34,594 nucleotides of DNA from Phycisphaerales bacterium (GTDB lineage Bacteria; Planctomycetota; Phycisphaerae; UBA1845): positions 4,113,464 through 4,148,057 of the forward strand of contig CP070827.1 of the NCBI GenBank assembly GCA_020344555.1. Direction: 5' to 3'. Shown here piece by piece: positions 15,752 to 24,387 of this stretch (position 1 is the stretch's first letter; each line of letters begins with the position of its first letter). Made by a program: the position numbers and the translations under genes. A model generated the notes under the pieces. It was not told the DNA's origin. It did not search any database and worked only from the letters and a program-made list of their open reading frames with translations.

Positions 15752-16216
15752 ATGTCCGACACCAATGCAATTAAGTGGCTAAAGGCCCAACGCGTCGACT
15801 TCGAGGTGTTCACCTACCAGTTCACCGAAATCGGCGCCGATCATGCAGCGGAGGCAATTGACCGACCCCTGGAAGCGGTGTGTAAAACGCTGATCGTAGA
15901 GGCCACCGGGCAGTCGTACTGGGTTGCCATCATCCCTGGTGACCAGCGCTTCGACGCCCGCCTCATGGCATCTGCCGTCGACGCCGGGCACGTCGAACTC
16001 GCCGCACAACCTGCTGCCGAAAAGGTCACTGGCTATCGCGTCGGCGGCATTTCGCCCCTGGCCACGCGCCGCAAGCTGCCGGTGATCATCGAGGAGTCGC
16101 TGCTGGCCCTCGATCGGATCATCGTAAACGGCGGTCGCCGAGGTGTGCTGGTCGAGCTGGCGACCGAAGACCTTGTCAATATACTTAACGCCAGACCGGC
16201 GAACATCTGCAGGTGA
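15752..16216 (+). CDS. ybaK: YbaK/EbsC-type aminoacyl-tRNA deacylase
   Basis: This 154-residue protein fits the YbaK family, which hydrolyses Cys-tRNA(Pro) and related mischarged tRNAs. Family marks are the opening [18 protein letters not shown], the KTLIVEA strand near 45-51, and the segment [19 protein letters not shown] near 97-115. In the last, the usual GGISPLGxKK signature carries Ala and Arg at the variable places. The conserved lysine of the substrate pocket is K45 (CKTLIV). The length is normal for the family. The ATG at 15752 is preceded by a weak GACGGA site. The gene converges on the pyrophosphatase gene and the two share a hairpin between their stops. It is cytoplasmic and probably a housekeeping quality-control enzyme. 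Confidence 0.92.
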   Translation: MSDTNAIKWLKAQRVDFEVFTYQFTEIGADHAAEAIDRPLEAVCKTLIVEATGQSYWVAIIPGDQRFDARLMASAVDAGHVELAAQPAAEKVTGYRVGGISPLATRRKLPVIIEESLLALDRIIVNGGRRGVLVELATEDLVNILNARPANICR

Positions 16217-16221
16217 TGCGC

Positions 16222-16242
16222 GGGTGGGTCGATGACCCACCC
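16222..16242. terminator. Shared hairpin between convergent ybaK and hppA
   Basis: GGGTGGGTC and GACCCACCC form a perfect 9-bp stem with a GAT loop, immediately after the ybaK stop and touching the hppA stop. There is no strong T-run, so a bidirectional terminator is likely but not certain. Confidence 0.5.
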
Positions 16243-18905
16243 TACCCGAGGCCGAGGAATGTGCTTATCTGCGGGGCGTACTTGACGATCAGGCCGGCGA
16301 ACACCACGCTGACCATGCTCATCAACTTGATCAGGATGTTCAGGCTCGGACCTGACGTATCCTTGAACGGGTCGCCCACAGTGTCACCGACAACGCCGGC
16401 CTTGTGAGCGTCACTGCCCTTGCCACCGTGGTGCCCGACCTCGATCCACTTTTTAGCGTTGTCCCAGGCGCCGCCGGCGTTGGCCATGAAGATGGCAACG
16501 GCAAAACCGCTGGTCAGTCCACCGGCCAGCAGACCCATCACACCGGGCACATCGAAGACCAGCCCAACGACCACAGGTGTGACAACGGCCAAAACCGAGG
16601 GGAAGAACATCGCACGCTGGGCGCGAGCGGTGGAGATGGCCACACAGTTGGCGTAGTCGGGAACCTTCTGCCCTTGATAGTCAATCTGCACTCTGGGCCA
16701 GTTATCCGAGTTGTTGACGAAGGCCTCGTCCTTGCCCTGGTCACGGAGGTAGGCCCGCATCTTGTCGAACTGGTTGCGGCACTCCAGCATCATCCTGTTG
16801 GCTGCTCGTCCCACCGCCTGCATAGTCAGCGAGCAGAATAAGAATACCAGCAATACTCCGCAAAAGATGCCGCAAAGCGTCTTGGGGTTCATCAATGTCA
16901 CGTCGTAGAAGGACATGTACTGGGCAAGGGATGCTCGCCGCGCCGAGACCACCCGGAGCACATGGCTGCCAACCGTAGCGCTCTGAACGTCCTCTTCGTC
17001 GGGTGCGGACAGACCGGTAATCCTGGTTCCGGGTTCAAGCGAGTCAGGCACCGGCTTCGGTTGCAGAATCATCAGGCACTCGAAGGCGCCGTCTCCCGTT
17101 CCCTCTGCCACGCGCATGCCGAACTTGCGGTGATCGAGGTAAATCGCCTCGTCCGTGTTGGGCTCGGTTATAACCTCTGCGATCCGGTCGCGGGCCTCAC
17201 GAATCTGCCCGATGCGGACTTCCTCGACATAAGCAGCTAGCAGCGCCAGGGCGGTCAGCGCCGCCGAGCCTATGGCAAAGCCCTTGCCGGTAGCCGCGGT
17301 GGTGTTGCCCAGCGAGTCGAGGGCGTCGGTTCGTTTGCGGACCACGGGATCCTGCCCCGTCATTTCCGCATTACCGCCGGCGTTGTCTGCAATCGGTCCG
17401 TACGCATCTGTTGCCAGCGTGATGCCCAGGGTGGCGAGCATTCCAACAGCCGCAATACCCACGCCGTAGAGGCCAAGCAGGAACTCTTCCTTGCCACCCG
17501 CTGCGATGAACGCAACCAGAATGGCGACGATAATTGTGGCCAGGGACGCCCAGGTGCTCTTCATACCAGTTGCAACGCCGGCAATGATCAGCGTGGCCGG
17601 CCCCGTGAGCGCTTGCTCGCTAATCTTCTTGGTCGGGCCGTAGTCGTAGCTGGTATAGTACTCCGTAGCGAGTCCGATGATATTCCCGGCCACTAGGCCC
17701 GCGATGATCGCTCCCCAGATGCCAAGCCAGCTCACGCCTTCGATGTTGTGCAGCAGCACATAACAAACACCCAAGGCGCCGACGGCGATCAAGACGCTAC
17801 TGCCCCAGATGCTGATGCGAAGAGCCTTCAGCAGTTGCCCCATCGTAGCGTCTTCCTCGGTCCGCACCATATAGATCCCAACGATGGAAAGAAGGATGCC
17901 GATCCCGGCCAGTACCATCGGAGCAGACAACATCTTGAACGCCGCCGTATATCCGGCGATTTCGCTGCCATAAAGAGCGGAGGCTGCTGCCACTCCTAGA
18001 GCGGCGGTGGCCAGAATCGAACCGCAGTAGGACTCGAAGAGGTCGGCACCCATGCCGGCCACGTCGCCGACATTGTCACCTACGTTGTCGGCGATGGTGG
18101 CTGGGTTCCGGGGATCGTCCTCCGGTATGCCCGCCTCGACCTTGCCGACGAGATCTGCCCCGACGTCGGCCGCCTTGGTGTAGATCCCTCCGCCGACACG
18201 GGCAAACAACGCCTGAGAGCTGGCTCCCATCCCGAATGTCAGCATGACGACAGTGATCTCGTTTAAGCTCATGTGCTGGGTGAAGTCGAACGGCAGCCAG
18301 CCCGAATAGAGCAGCCAGAACCAACCGGTGATGTCGATCAGACCGAAACCGACGACGACCAGGCCCATCACGGCCCCGCTACGGAATGCGACGACCAGTC
18401 CATCGTTGAGAGACTTCCGGGCCCCGGCGGTTGTGCGGTGCGATGCCCGCGTTGCGGTCATCATTCCCAAAAGGCCGCAAAGCGCGCTCCAGAAACCACC
18501 GGTAAGGAACGCTGCAAAGACGATTTGATGTTGCACGTGCAGCACCCACCCCATGTACAACAAGGCCAATGAGACCAGGATGAAGAAGCAGGCCACTACG
18601 ATGTACTGCCGCCTCAGATAGGCCATCGCTCCCTGGCGGACGTACCCGGAGATTCGGATCATGTCCTCATCGCCCTCATCCGACCTAAGCATGTCATGAT
18701 AGAACCGCCACGCGAAGACCAGCGCCGCGATGGCTCCCACTGGGGCGATCAGCCAAATGGCCCAAATCCAGCCCACGCTGCCCGCAACTTCGCTCGTGAC
18801 CCCCGCCGCGGCCTCGGGTTGACCAAACGCGGCAGCGGGTTCAAGCAGGATGAGACAACACACTGCGAGAAGCGACAGCAACAACCAGGCACGTTTCGCG
18901 TTCAA
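16242..18905 (-). CDS. hppA: Membrane-bound ion-pumping pyrophosphatase, K+-dependent type, with insert
   Basis: This 887-residue pump hydrolyses PPi and moves H+ or Na+ across the membrane. Signature parts are [20 protein letters not shown] (238-257), [19 protein letters not shown] (263-281), and the C-terminal [15 protein letters not shown]. At the potassium-determining site the sequence is [10 protein letters not shown] (533-542), with Ala and Gly where K+-independent enzymes have Lys and Thr, so K+ dependence is expected. H+ versus Na+ specificity cannot be settled. The start is TTG 18905 with AAGGAG 8 bases upstream. The family norm is about 670-770 residues. The excess comes from a long N-terminus and from about 105 hydrophilic residues (560-665) between two membrane segments. 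A promoter lies at 19081-19109. Confidence 0.95.
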   Translation of the reverse strand: MNAKRAWLLLSLLAVCCLILLEPAAAFGQPEAAAGVTSEVAGSVGWIWAIWLIAPVGAIAALVFAWRFYHDMLRSDEGDEDMIRISGYVRQGAMAYLRRQYIVVACFFILVSLALLYMGWVLHVQHQIVFAAFLTGGFWSALCGLLGMMTATRASHRTTAGARKSLNDGLVVAFRSGAVMGLVVVGFGLIDITGWFWLLYSGWLPFDFTQHMSLNEITVVMLTFGMGASSQALFARVGGGIYTKAADVGADLVGKVEAGIPEDDPRNPATIADNVGDNVGDVAGMGADLFESYCGSILATAALGVAAASALYGSEIAGYTAAFKMLSAPMVLAGIGILLSIVGIYMVRTEEDATMGQLLKALRISIWGSSVLIAVGALGVCYVLLHNIEGVSWLGIWGAIIAGLVAGNIIGLATEYYTSYDYGPTKKISEQALTGPATLIIAGVATGMKSTWASLATIIVAILVAFIAAGGKEEFLLGLYGVGIAAVGMLATLGITLATDAYGPIADNAGGNAEMTGQDPVVRKRTDALDSLGNTTAATGKGFAIGSAALTALALLAAYVEEVRIGQIREARDRIAEVITEPNTDEAIYLDHRKFGMRVAEGTGDGAFECLMILQPKPVPDSLEPGTRITGLSAPDEEDVQSATVGSHVLRVVSARRASLAQYMSFYDVTLMNPKTLCGIFCGVLLVFLFCSLTMQAVGRAANRMMLECRNQFDKMRAYLRDQGKDEAFVNNSDNWPRVQIDYQGQKVPDYANCVAISTARAQRAMFFPSVLAVVTPVVVGLVFDVPGVMGLLAGGLTSGFAVAIFMANAGGAWDNAKKWIEVGHHGGKGSDAHKAGVVGDTVGDPFKDTSGPSLNILIKLMSMVSVVFAGLIVKYAPQISTFLGLG

Positions 18906-19413
18906 CAGAGACTCTCCTTACAGGCCGGCAAGTCCATACGGCGGACGTTGTGGCGCTGTTGTTTCACGGTGACCCGTTGCCCCAGGCGCTGGGGCGGGCC
19001 GGTTAACGTAACCATCTGGCAACAATACAGTTGGCGACCGGCCTGCCCGCGAGCGCCAGTCGCGTCGGCCGAACGCCGGGACTATACCAGAACGACGCGC
19101 CGTTGCCAAATAGCGGTTAGCACGCTGGATACAACCTTAATTTGACGCGGATGTGGTCCTTGGTCAGTTCAACCCAAATCTGAGCCCCGTTCGGGCATTT
19201 ACGTCGCGTCTGATGTTCTGTGAGCACCTGAGTCACTGGGCCCGAGAGGCTCAGCGATAGACACGAGCAACGTGATCATGCGTCTCTCCCTCGGTCTTAT
19301 TGGTATCTGCAGGACCCCTTTTACACTCGCGGGCGCAGGGGATTGCGCGAGCCCCTGATCGCACAGCCAACGTTGACTGTTCGATGGCGACGGCTCGGCG
19401 ACGCCCTTCAGGG
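18906..19413. other. Intergenic region with hppA promoter and long leader
   Basis: This 508-bp spacer holds the hppA promoter (19081-19109), a leader of about 170 nt with GC-rich inverted repeats (for example GCCCCA/TGGGGC at 18979-18995), and about 300 bp up to the regulator gene stop in which I see no gene. Confidence 0.6.
19081..19109 (-). promoter_or_regulatory. Sigma70-type promoter for hppA
   Basis: On the minus strand TTGGCA (19104-19109), a 17-base spacer and TATAGT (19081-19086) form a good promoter. The start would be near 19074, giving a 5' leader of about 170 nt before the TTG start. Confidence 0.65.
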
Positions 19414-19839
19414 TCAGTCATCGTGGTCGCCAAACACCTCCCGGGCCTTCTCGCGAAGGCGACTCTTCGCTCGCTGGACTTGCTGAAGAGCCTCCCTCAA
19501 CTGCTCCAGCTCAGAAGCCCGGACTTTCAGCCCTTCACGTATGAACAGGGCGGCGGCCTCGGACCGACTCTTCACGTATCCCGTCTCTACCCAGGCGTCG
19601 AGCGTCTTGATCGTCTCCTCATCGATGCGGACCATGACGGTCTGACCGCGCGGCGCCTGACCCATTTCCTGCACGCTCTCAGCAAGGTCCGGTGCCACGC
19701 ACACGACTTTCGCTCGCGCGCCCTCCATGCCCGCGCAGCATAGCGTATCCAGGTCAATGCCCTTTGCCCGGAGTTCGTCGCGTATCGCCGCCCACAGCCC
19801 ACCTTGTCCGCTATCGGTACCACTCACGGTGCCGTCCAT
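19414..19839 (-). CDS. Ribbon-helix-helix DNA-binding regulator with N-terminal domain and coiled coil
   Basis: The product has 141 residues, starting at ATG 19839 with TAGGAG about 8 bases upstream. Residues about 67-105 fit a ribbon-helix-helix fold: a short strand (TVMVRIDEE), a helix (TIKTLDAWVETG), a turn and a second helix (SRSEAAALFIREGL). The last 35 residues are heptad-rich and charged (LEQLREALQQVQRAKSRLREKA), a likely coiled coil. The first 60 residues, with a CC pair and AKVVCVAPDLAE, belong to no domain I recognise. The protein should act as a dimeric transcription factor. No toxin-like partner lies next to it. A near-consensus promoter with an overlapping inverted repeat lies directly upstream, suggesting autoregulation. 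Confidence 0.8.
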   Translation of the reverse strand: MDGTVSGTDSGQGGLWAAIRDELRAKGIDLDTLCCAGMEGARAKVVCVAPDLAESVQEMGQAPRGQTVMVRIDEETIKTLDAWVETGYVKSRSEAAALFIREGLKVRASELEQLREALQQVQRAKSRLREKAREVFGDHDD

Positions 19840-19870
19840 ACGAACACTCCTACATGAAACACCGTATCCT

Positions 19871-19890
19871 GTATTACTATTACATAATAC
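19871..19890. promoter_or_regulatory. Inverted repeat overlapping the -10 box, likely operator
   Basis: GTATTA (19871-19876) and TAATAC (19885-19890) are exact inverted arms separated by 8 bases. The right arm covers the -10 box of the regulator promoter, so a dimer bound here would block transcription. Binding by the neighbouring RHH protein is inferred. Confidence 0.5.
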
Positions 19891-19912
19891 ACCGCATCGG
19901 CGGATGTGTCAA
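19884..19912 (-). promoter_or_regulatory. Near-consensus sigma70 promoter of the RHH regulator gene
   Basis: On the minus strand TTGACA (19907-19912), exactly 17 bases and TATTAT (19884-19889) form the strongest promoter seen in the window. It is AT-rich against the GC-rich background and lies 45-73 bases before the start codon. Confidence 0.8.
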
Positions 19913-20034
19913 GCGGACAGGATCAGATTGACGCCGACCTCCCGGCGTGGTGATGTAACCTATTGGAGAGTAAGCACTTACGAACCTAAACGTCCAAGCG
20001 GCCCTGGTGTTGTTCGGCGCAGCGGTCGCCAGAA

Positions 20035-20133
20035 GTAGGGCAGGTTGTTGTTCCGCGCCAGCGGAACGTTGACCTGCCGTTTTCGGGTGGCAGGTGAACC
20101 TCCCGGCCGGGCCGGCAGAACCGCCTGCCCTAC
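20035..20133. repeat. 99-bp palindromic mini-element with terminal inverted repeats
   Basis: The ends GTAGGGCAGG (20035-20044) and CCTGCCCTAC (20124-20133) are exact complements. Inside are a hairpin GTTCCGC/GCGGAAC with a GCCA loop, the pair CCTGCC/GGCAGG, and a CCCGGCCGGG-type centre. It codes for nothing and looks like a small non-autonomous repeat. Confidence 0.65.
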
Positions 20134-20222
20134 CTCTCACGTGGCCCAGGCCGGCGCGAGCAGGGAAGCTCGGCCGTGCCGCACCGTGCCGGCTGGCAGC
20201 CTGACGATTGAAATGACAAGGT

Positions 20223-21983
20223 TCACAGCTCGATGAGCCGCTGCCCGACGACGTCCAGGACGCCACGATCGGTGATTCGCAGCTCGGGAATGACGGATAG
20301 GCAGAGGAACGACAGCGTCCCGAATGGCGCCGGCAAGGTACATCCCAGACTCCGCGCGGCCTCGGTGAGCTCACCGAGTTGGCGGCGGACCGTACGGGAA
20401 TTCTCGGTTGACACCAGACCTGCTACCTGCAACGGCAGGCGGGCGACGACCGAACCCGCGCTGACCACCACCAGCCCGCCACCCATTTCTTCTAGCGTAC
20501 GCACGCAGGCCAGCATGTCGCCCGGGTTGGTCCCGGCCGTCACCAGATTATGAGCATCGTGGGCGACGGATGAGCCCAAGGCACCGGCCCGACGGAACCC
20601 GAATCCGCGGGCTAATCCCATCCCCACGCGTCCCGTGGCCCGATGGCGCTCGACGCAGGCAACCAGCGACACATCCTCCTCCGGGTCAAACACCCAGCGC
20701 TTCGTTGCCGGGTCAGCACGGACCGAACGGGATTCGTGTCGGGTAACAATGGTATCGGGGACGATGCCGATCACCGGGCAATGGTTGCTGTTGGGTCTAA
20801 GCTCGAAGTCCCTGTCGTCAAGCCGGGCTAGTCGCACCGTGTTCTCAAACTTGACGGCCGGTTGACGCTCTTCCGCCTGGTACACACCGGTGCGGGCCAC
20901 GATCTGACCATTCTTGATGACCGTATGGGGCTCAAAGCTGGTGAGGTCCTGGACGACCAGCAGGTCGGCACGGTAGCCGGGCGCTATGGCGCCACGATCG
21001 CTCAGCCCATAGTGTCGAGCGGGTATCAACGAGAGGTGACGGACCGCGTGGGCCGCAGGCACACCGGCAGCCACCACCCGCCGCAGCAGGTTGTCCATGT
21101 GGCCGTGATCCATCAGATCATCGACATGTATGTCATCAGTGACCAGACACCAGTCGCCCAGCCTGCCCTCGGCCAGCAACGGCAAATAACAATCCAGGCT
21201 GCGGGCACTTGAACCCTCGCGCACCTGAACAAGCATTCCCAGCGCGGCTTTGGCAAGGGCTTCCTCGACAGTAATGGATTCGTGATCGGAGTGAATGCCG
21301 GCGGCAGCATAAGCGAGTAGTTGTTGGCCGGTCAGTCCGGGGGCGTGCCCGTCGACCGGCATACCCCTGGAACTAGCGCCGGCGATTTTCTGCAAGACCT
21401 CCGGCTGTTGGTTGATGACACCGGGGAAATTCATCATCTCGGCGAGCCCGAGGACTCCAGGGTGCTTTAGAACCTCCTCCACGGTGGCGGCGTCAAGGAC
21501 CGCACCGGCGCTTTCCCAGGGGCTGGCCGGCACGCAGGAGGGTGCCATGAAGAACACGTCCAATGGCAACCCTGTACTGGCGTGGATCAACAACTCGATG
21601 CCTGCTACCCCGGCGACGTTGGCGATTTCATGTGGGTCGGCCACTACCGTAGTGGTTCCGTGTGGCACGATCACCTTGGCAAGTTCGCCAGGAAGTAGGA
21701 GCGTGCTCTCGAGGTGCATGTGGGCGTCGATAAGCCCGGGAAGGACGGCCTGACCGGAGAGGGACACGGTCTCGTGGGCCGGCCATTCAAAAAGCCCGAC
21801 ACCGGCGATCCACCCGTCGGCGAGCACCACGTTCGCCGTTTCGACTTGTTCGGTGAACACGTTGACGACTTGACCGTCGCGCAACACGAGATCACCCGGC
21901 TCCTGTCCGAGGGCCACGCGGACGCGCCGCCGGAGCGTTTGCGCGTCAACTCTCGCAACGGGCTTGGACACAGCCGTTCCCAC
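20223..21983 (-). CDS. ade: Adenine deaminase
   Basis: This 586-residue enzyme of the amidohydrolase superfamily converts adenine to hypoxanthine and ammonia. Marks of the family are the metal motif LIDAHMHLEST (84-94, H88 and H90), HGTTTVVADPHEIANVAG (108-125), VDGHAPGL, GIHSDHES, and LVTDDIH with the conserved Asp pair. A C-terminal SSVAHDAHN segment is characteristic of bacterial adenine deaminases. The length is normal. The start is GTG 21983, only 8 bp after the hpt stop and without a clear ribosome site, so translation is probably coupled to hpt. The next step of the salvage pathway is carried out by the upstream gene product. Confidence 0.95.
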   Translation of the reverse strand: MGTAVSKPVARVDAQTLRRRVRVALGQEPGDLVLRDGQVVNVFTEQVETANVVLADGWIAGVGLFEWPAHETVSLSGQAVLPGLIDAHMHLESTLLLPGELAKVIVPHGTTTVVADPHEIANVAGVAGIELLIHASTGLPLDVFFMAPSCVPASPWESAGAVLDAATVEEVLKHPGVLGLAEMMNFPGVINQQPEVLQKIAGASSRGMPVDGHAPGLTGQQLLAYAAAGIHSDHESITVEEALAKAALGMLVQVREGSSARSLDCYLPLLAEGRLGDWCLVTDDIHVDDLMDHGHMDNLLRRVVAAGVPAAHAVRHLSLIPARHYGLSDRGAIAPGYRADLLVVQDLTSFEPHTVIKNGQIVARTGVYQAEERQPAVKFENTVRLARLDDRDFELRPNSNHCPVIGIVPDTIVTRHESRSVRADPATKRWVFDPEEDVSLVACVERHRATGRVGMGLARGFGFRRAGALGSSVAHDAHNLVTAGTNPGDMLACVRTLEEMGGGLVVVSAGSVVARLPLQVAGLVSTENSRTVRRQLGELTEAARSLGCTLPAPFGTLSFLCLSVIPELRITDRGVLDVVGQRLIEL

Positions 21984-21991
21984 AGAGCGAT

Positions 21992-22564
21992 TCAGGATTG
22001 CTTTTTGGTGGGGACATACCCCACGTAGGGCAGCTCACGGTGGCGACCGGCGCAGTCGATGCCGTAGCCCACCACGAACCGATCGGGGATCTCAAAGCCA
22101 ACGTAGTCGATCGCGACAGGGACGCGCCGCCGGGCGGGCTTGTCCAACAAGGCGCACAGCCGCACGCTTGCCGGGCCCTTTTGCTTCATGTGGTCGATAA
22201 GCCAGGCAATCGAGATGCCCGTGTCCACGATGTCGTCCACCATAAGAATATGCTCTCCGTCAACGGGCTGGGTCAGGTCAAGACGGAGTTTCACCCGCCC
22301 CGAGGTGACCGTATCGTTCTCGTAGCTGGAGACCATCACGAAACCGCATCGAACCGGAATAGTCAGGCATCGCACGAGATCTGCCATGAACACGTAGGCC
22401 CCGTGCAGCACCCCGACGACGAGCAGCGGTTTGTCGGCGTAGTCGGCCGAGATCGCCTTGGCAAGCTCTGCAACGCGCTGGGCAAGCTTCTCAGCGGGTA
22501 TCAGGCACTCCACCTGATCTCCCACCCCGTTTGCGACCGTCTGGTCGGATTGGCAAACCTCCAT
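21992..22564 (-). CDS. hpt: Hypoxanthine phosphoribosyltransferase
   Basis: This 190-residue cytoplasmic enzyme joins hypoxanthine (and often guanine) to PRPP, giving IMP or GMP and PPi. The PRPP-binding motif HILMVDDIVDTGIS is at 105-118. The flexible catalytic loop (SSYENDTVTSG, 79-89) and the early GVLHGAYVF strand-loop (51-59) are present. The length and C-terminus (DRFVVGYGIDC, then LPYVGYV) match the bacterial family. The ATG at 22564 has GAGGT 5 bases upstream, and a good promoter lies 42-70 bases before it. It heads a two-gene salvage operon with adenine deaminase. Confidence 0.96.
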   Translation of the reverse strand: MEVCQSDQTVANGVGDQVECLIPAEKLAQRVAELAKAISADYADKPLLVVGVLHGAYVFMADLVRCLTIPVRCGFVMVSSYENDTVTSGRVKLRLDLTQPVDGEHILMVDDIVDTGISIAWLIDHMKQKGPASVRLCALLDKPARRRVPVAIDYVGFEIPDRFVVGYGIDCAGRHRELPYVGYVPTKKQS

Positions 22565-22899
22565 CGGAACCTCGCAGCAAATAGGGACAAGGGTCTACAC
22601 CAGGCATTATAATCGCTACGCGTACTCTTGGCGAGTGCAGTTTGGGCAGCTTTTTTCGAGATCGCTGGGCGGCATCGGCGGCGTGGGCTGCCCGATCCGC
22701 TCCGTCTTGGCCTGCCAGGCGGAATCGTCGCTCGCCAGGGATGTGATAGAGTGCGGTCGCTGGCCCGATCATGGAGACTCGGCCCCCGGCCAGGGTGATC
22801 CGGCCATACAATGATTTGCGACCTCAATGAATCAGTGCCGCCAAGCCGACTAAGACTGCATGGATGTGGTAGGGGCACGTCACGCCCCGATGGTATCCG
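22565..22899. other. Divergent intergenic region between hpt and the permease gene
   Basis: This 335-bp spacer holds the hpt promoter (22606-22634). A T-run (22652-22657) follows GC-rich sequence without a clear stem. I see no gene and no convincing promoter for the rightward permease. Confidence 0.5.
22606..22634 (-). promoter_or_regulatory. Sigma70-type promoter for hpt-ade
   Basis: On the minus strand TCGCCA (22629-22634), a 17-base spacer and a perfect TATAAT (22606-22611) are present. Transcription would start near 22599, about 35 bases before the hpt start codon. Confidence 0.65.
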
Positions 22900-24378
22900 A
22901 TGGTGTCTGGACAACGAGACGTCACCGGTGCCGACAGTGGTGGAAAAGCCGATTTGAGCAGGAACCAGAGACTAGCACTGAGATTCATCATCTGCGGATG
23001 TGCCCTCGCCGTGGCAACGTGGCTGGTGCTTGCGGAGCCGTTCATCCGGCCGACCAACTTACCGGCTGACATGCTTCCGGCAGCCCCGCAACGGTGTGTG
23101 GGTGTCTTCCTGGTGTGCATGGCCCTTTGGTTCACGAACTTGATCCCTCTGGCGGCTACAGGTCTGCTGGCAATCGCCTTGCTTCCCCTGCTAGAGGTCC
23201 TTCCCAAGGATGAAGCATTCGGACTGTTCGGAAACAGTGCGTTTTTTTTCATGCTGGGTGTCTTCTTGTTGGCAGCAGCGATGATCTCGACCGGCCTGTC
23301 GAAACGTATCACTCTCCTGGCATTGCAGCGCTTCGACCGCAGCCCGACAAGGCTGGTCGTGGGCGTCGCGGTCTCGGCGTCGTTTCTGGCCCTGTGGATG
23401 CCCGAGCACGCGGTCGCCGCGATGATGTATCCGATAGTCGTGGAAATAGTGACTGCCCTACAACTCAAACGAGGCAGCAACTATGCCAAGAAGCTGTTTT
23501 TGGGGCTGGCCTGGGGCTCGGTCATTGGCGGCATAGGCACGTTCCTGGGTGGCGCCCGAGCACCTTTGGCATTGAGCCTGCTTCACGAGGCTCATCCTGA
23601 AACGAGAATAGGCTTCTTGAGCTGGATGGCCGCTGCCATGCCGTTGGTCATTGTGCTGACCGCGATCGCCGTATGGATGTTGAGTCTGCGAATACCAAAC
23701 GACATCGAGGACATAAGGGCCGCTACCCGGATGCTCGACGAGCGTGTGCAGCGGCTGGGACCGATGTCGGCCAGGGAGCGGCGTCTTGGCGTGCTGAATT
23801 TATTGACCATCGTTGCATGGATCTTCTTGGGCCATACGGTTGGCCTGGGAGTCATCGCTATGGTCTCGGCCGTGATGCTATTCGTTCTTCGGGTGGTCAA
23901 CTGGAACGCGGTGCAGGGCTATGTAAACTGGGGCGTGTTGATTATGTACGGCGGAGCGGTCGCCCTCGGGCGGGCGGTCACTGAGACACGGGCCATGGAG
24001 TGGCTGTTCGGTCATGCCATCGACCCGGCCATGCACGTGCTCCTTGTGGTGATGATCATGGCCGCTGCTGCGATCGTGTTGACGGAGGGTATCAGCAACT
24101 CGGCCGCAGTAGCTATTCTGCTGCCGATCGGGTATTCCGTGGGCGACCTGACCGGTGTCAACCCCGCGATGATGACGCTTGCGGTGACCATACCAGCGGG
24201 ATTAGCCTTTATGCTTCCCGTGGGTTCGCCGCCGAACGCTATCAGCTTTTCCGCCGGGCACTATAGCATTCGCGAGGTCGTCCAGATTGGCTGGCCGTTG
24301 AGCCTGTGTGGCCTGGCGACGCTTTTCGTCGTAATCGTGCTGTGGTGGGGCCCCGTGCTCAACGTCAACGCTTGGTAG
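22900..24378 (+). CDS. SLC13/DASS-family anion permease
   Basis: This is a 492-residue inner-membrane transporter with about 11-12 hydrophobic segments. The second half has the family signature ISNSAAVAILLPIGY near 398-412 and MLPVGSPPNAISFSAG near 437-452, as in sodium/dicarboxylate or sulfate carriers. In the first half the matching segment reads GGIGTFLGGARAPLAL, where related proteins usually have a threonine-rich, proline-asparagine motif, so substrate binding may differ. The start is uncertain: ATG 22900 has no clear ribosome site, and the soluble first 28 residues are not needed by the fold. A kinase resembling APS kinase follows 9 bp downstream, which hints at sulfate or a related oxyanion as substrate; this is inference. 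Confidence 0.85.
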   Translation: MVSGQRDVTGADSGGKADLSRNQRLALRFIICGCALAVATWLVLAEPFIRPTNLPADMLPAAPQRCVGVFLVCMALWFTNLIPLAATGLLAIALLPLLEVLPKDEAFGLFGNSAFFFMLGVFLLAAAMISTGLSKRITLLALQRFDRSPTRLVVGVAVSASFLALWMPEHAVAAMMYPIVVEIVTALQLKRGSNYAKKLFLGLAWGSVIGGIGTFLGGARAPLALSLLHEAHPETRIGFLSWMAAAMPLVIVLTAIAVWMLSLRIPNDIEDIRAATRMLDERVQRLGPMSARERRLGVLNLLTIVAWIFLGHTVGLGVIAMVSAVMLFVLRVVNWNAVQGYVNWGVLIMYGGAVALGRAVTETRAMEWLFGHAIDPAMHVLLVVMIMAAAAIVLTEGISNSAAVAILLPIGYSVGDLTGVNPAMMTLAVTIPAGLAFMLPVGSPPNAISFSAGHYSIREVVQIGWPLSLCGLATLFVVIVLWWGPVLNVNAW

Positions 24379-24387
24379 TTAGTTAGT

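Larger units (their letters stand above)
19840..20222. other. Intergenic region with regulator promoter and palindromic mini-element
   Basis: This 383-bp spacer carries the regulator gene promoter/operator (19871-19912) and a 99-bp element with inverted ends (20035-20133). No additional gene is supported. Confidence 0.6.

Noticed and set aside
19414-19839. Ribbon-helix-helix protein as the antitoxin of a toxin-antitoxin pair
   Set aside because: No small partner gene lies within about 380 bp upstream or 500 bp downstream, and the protein carries extra domains.
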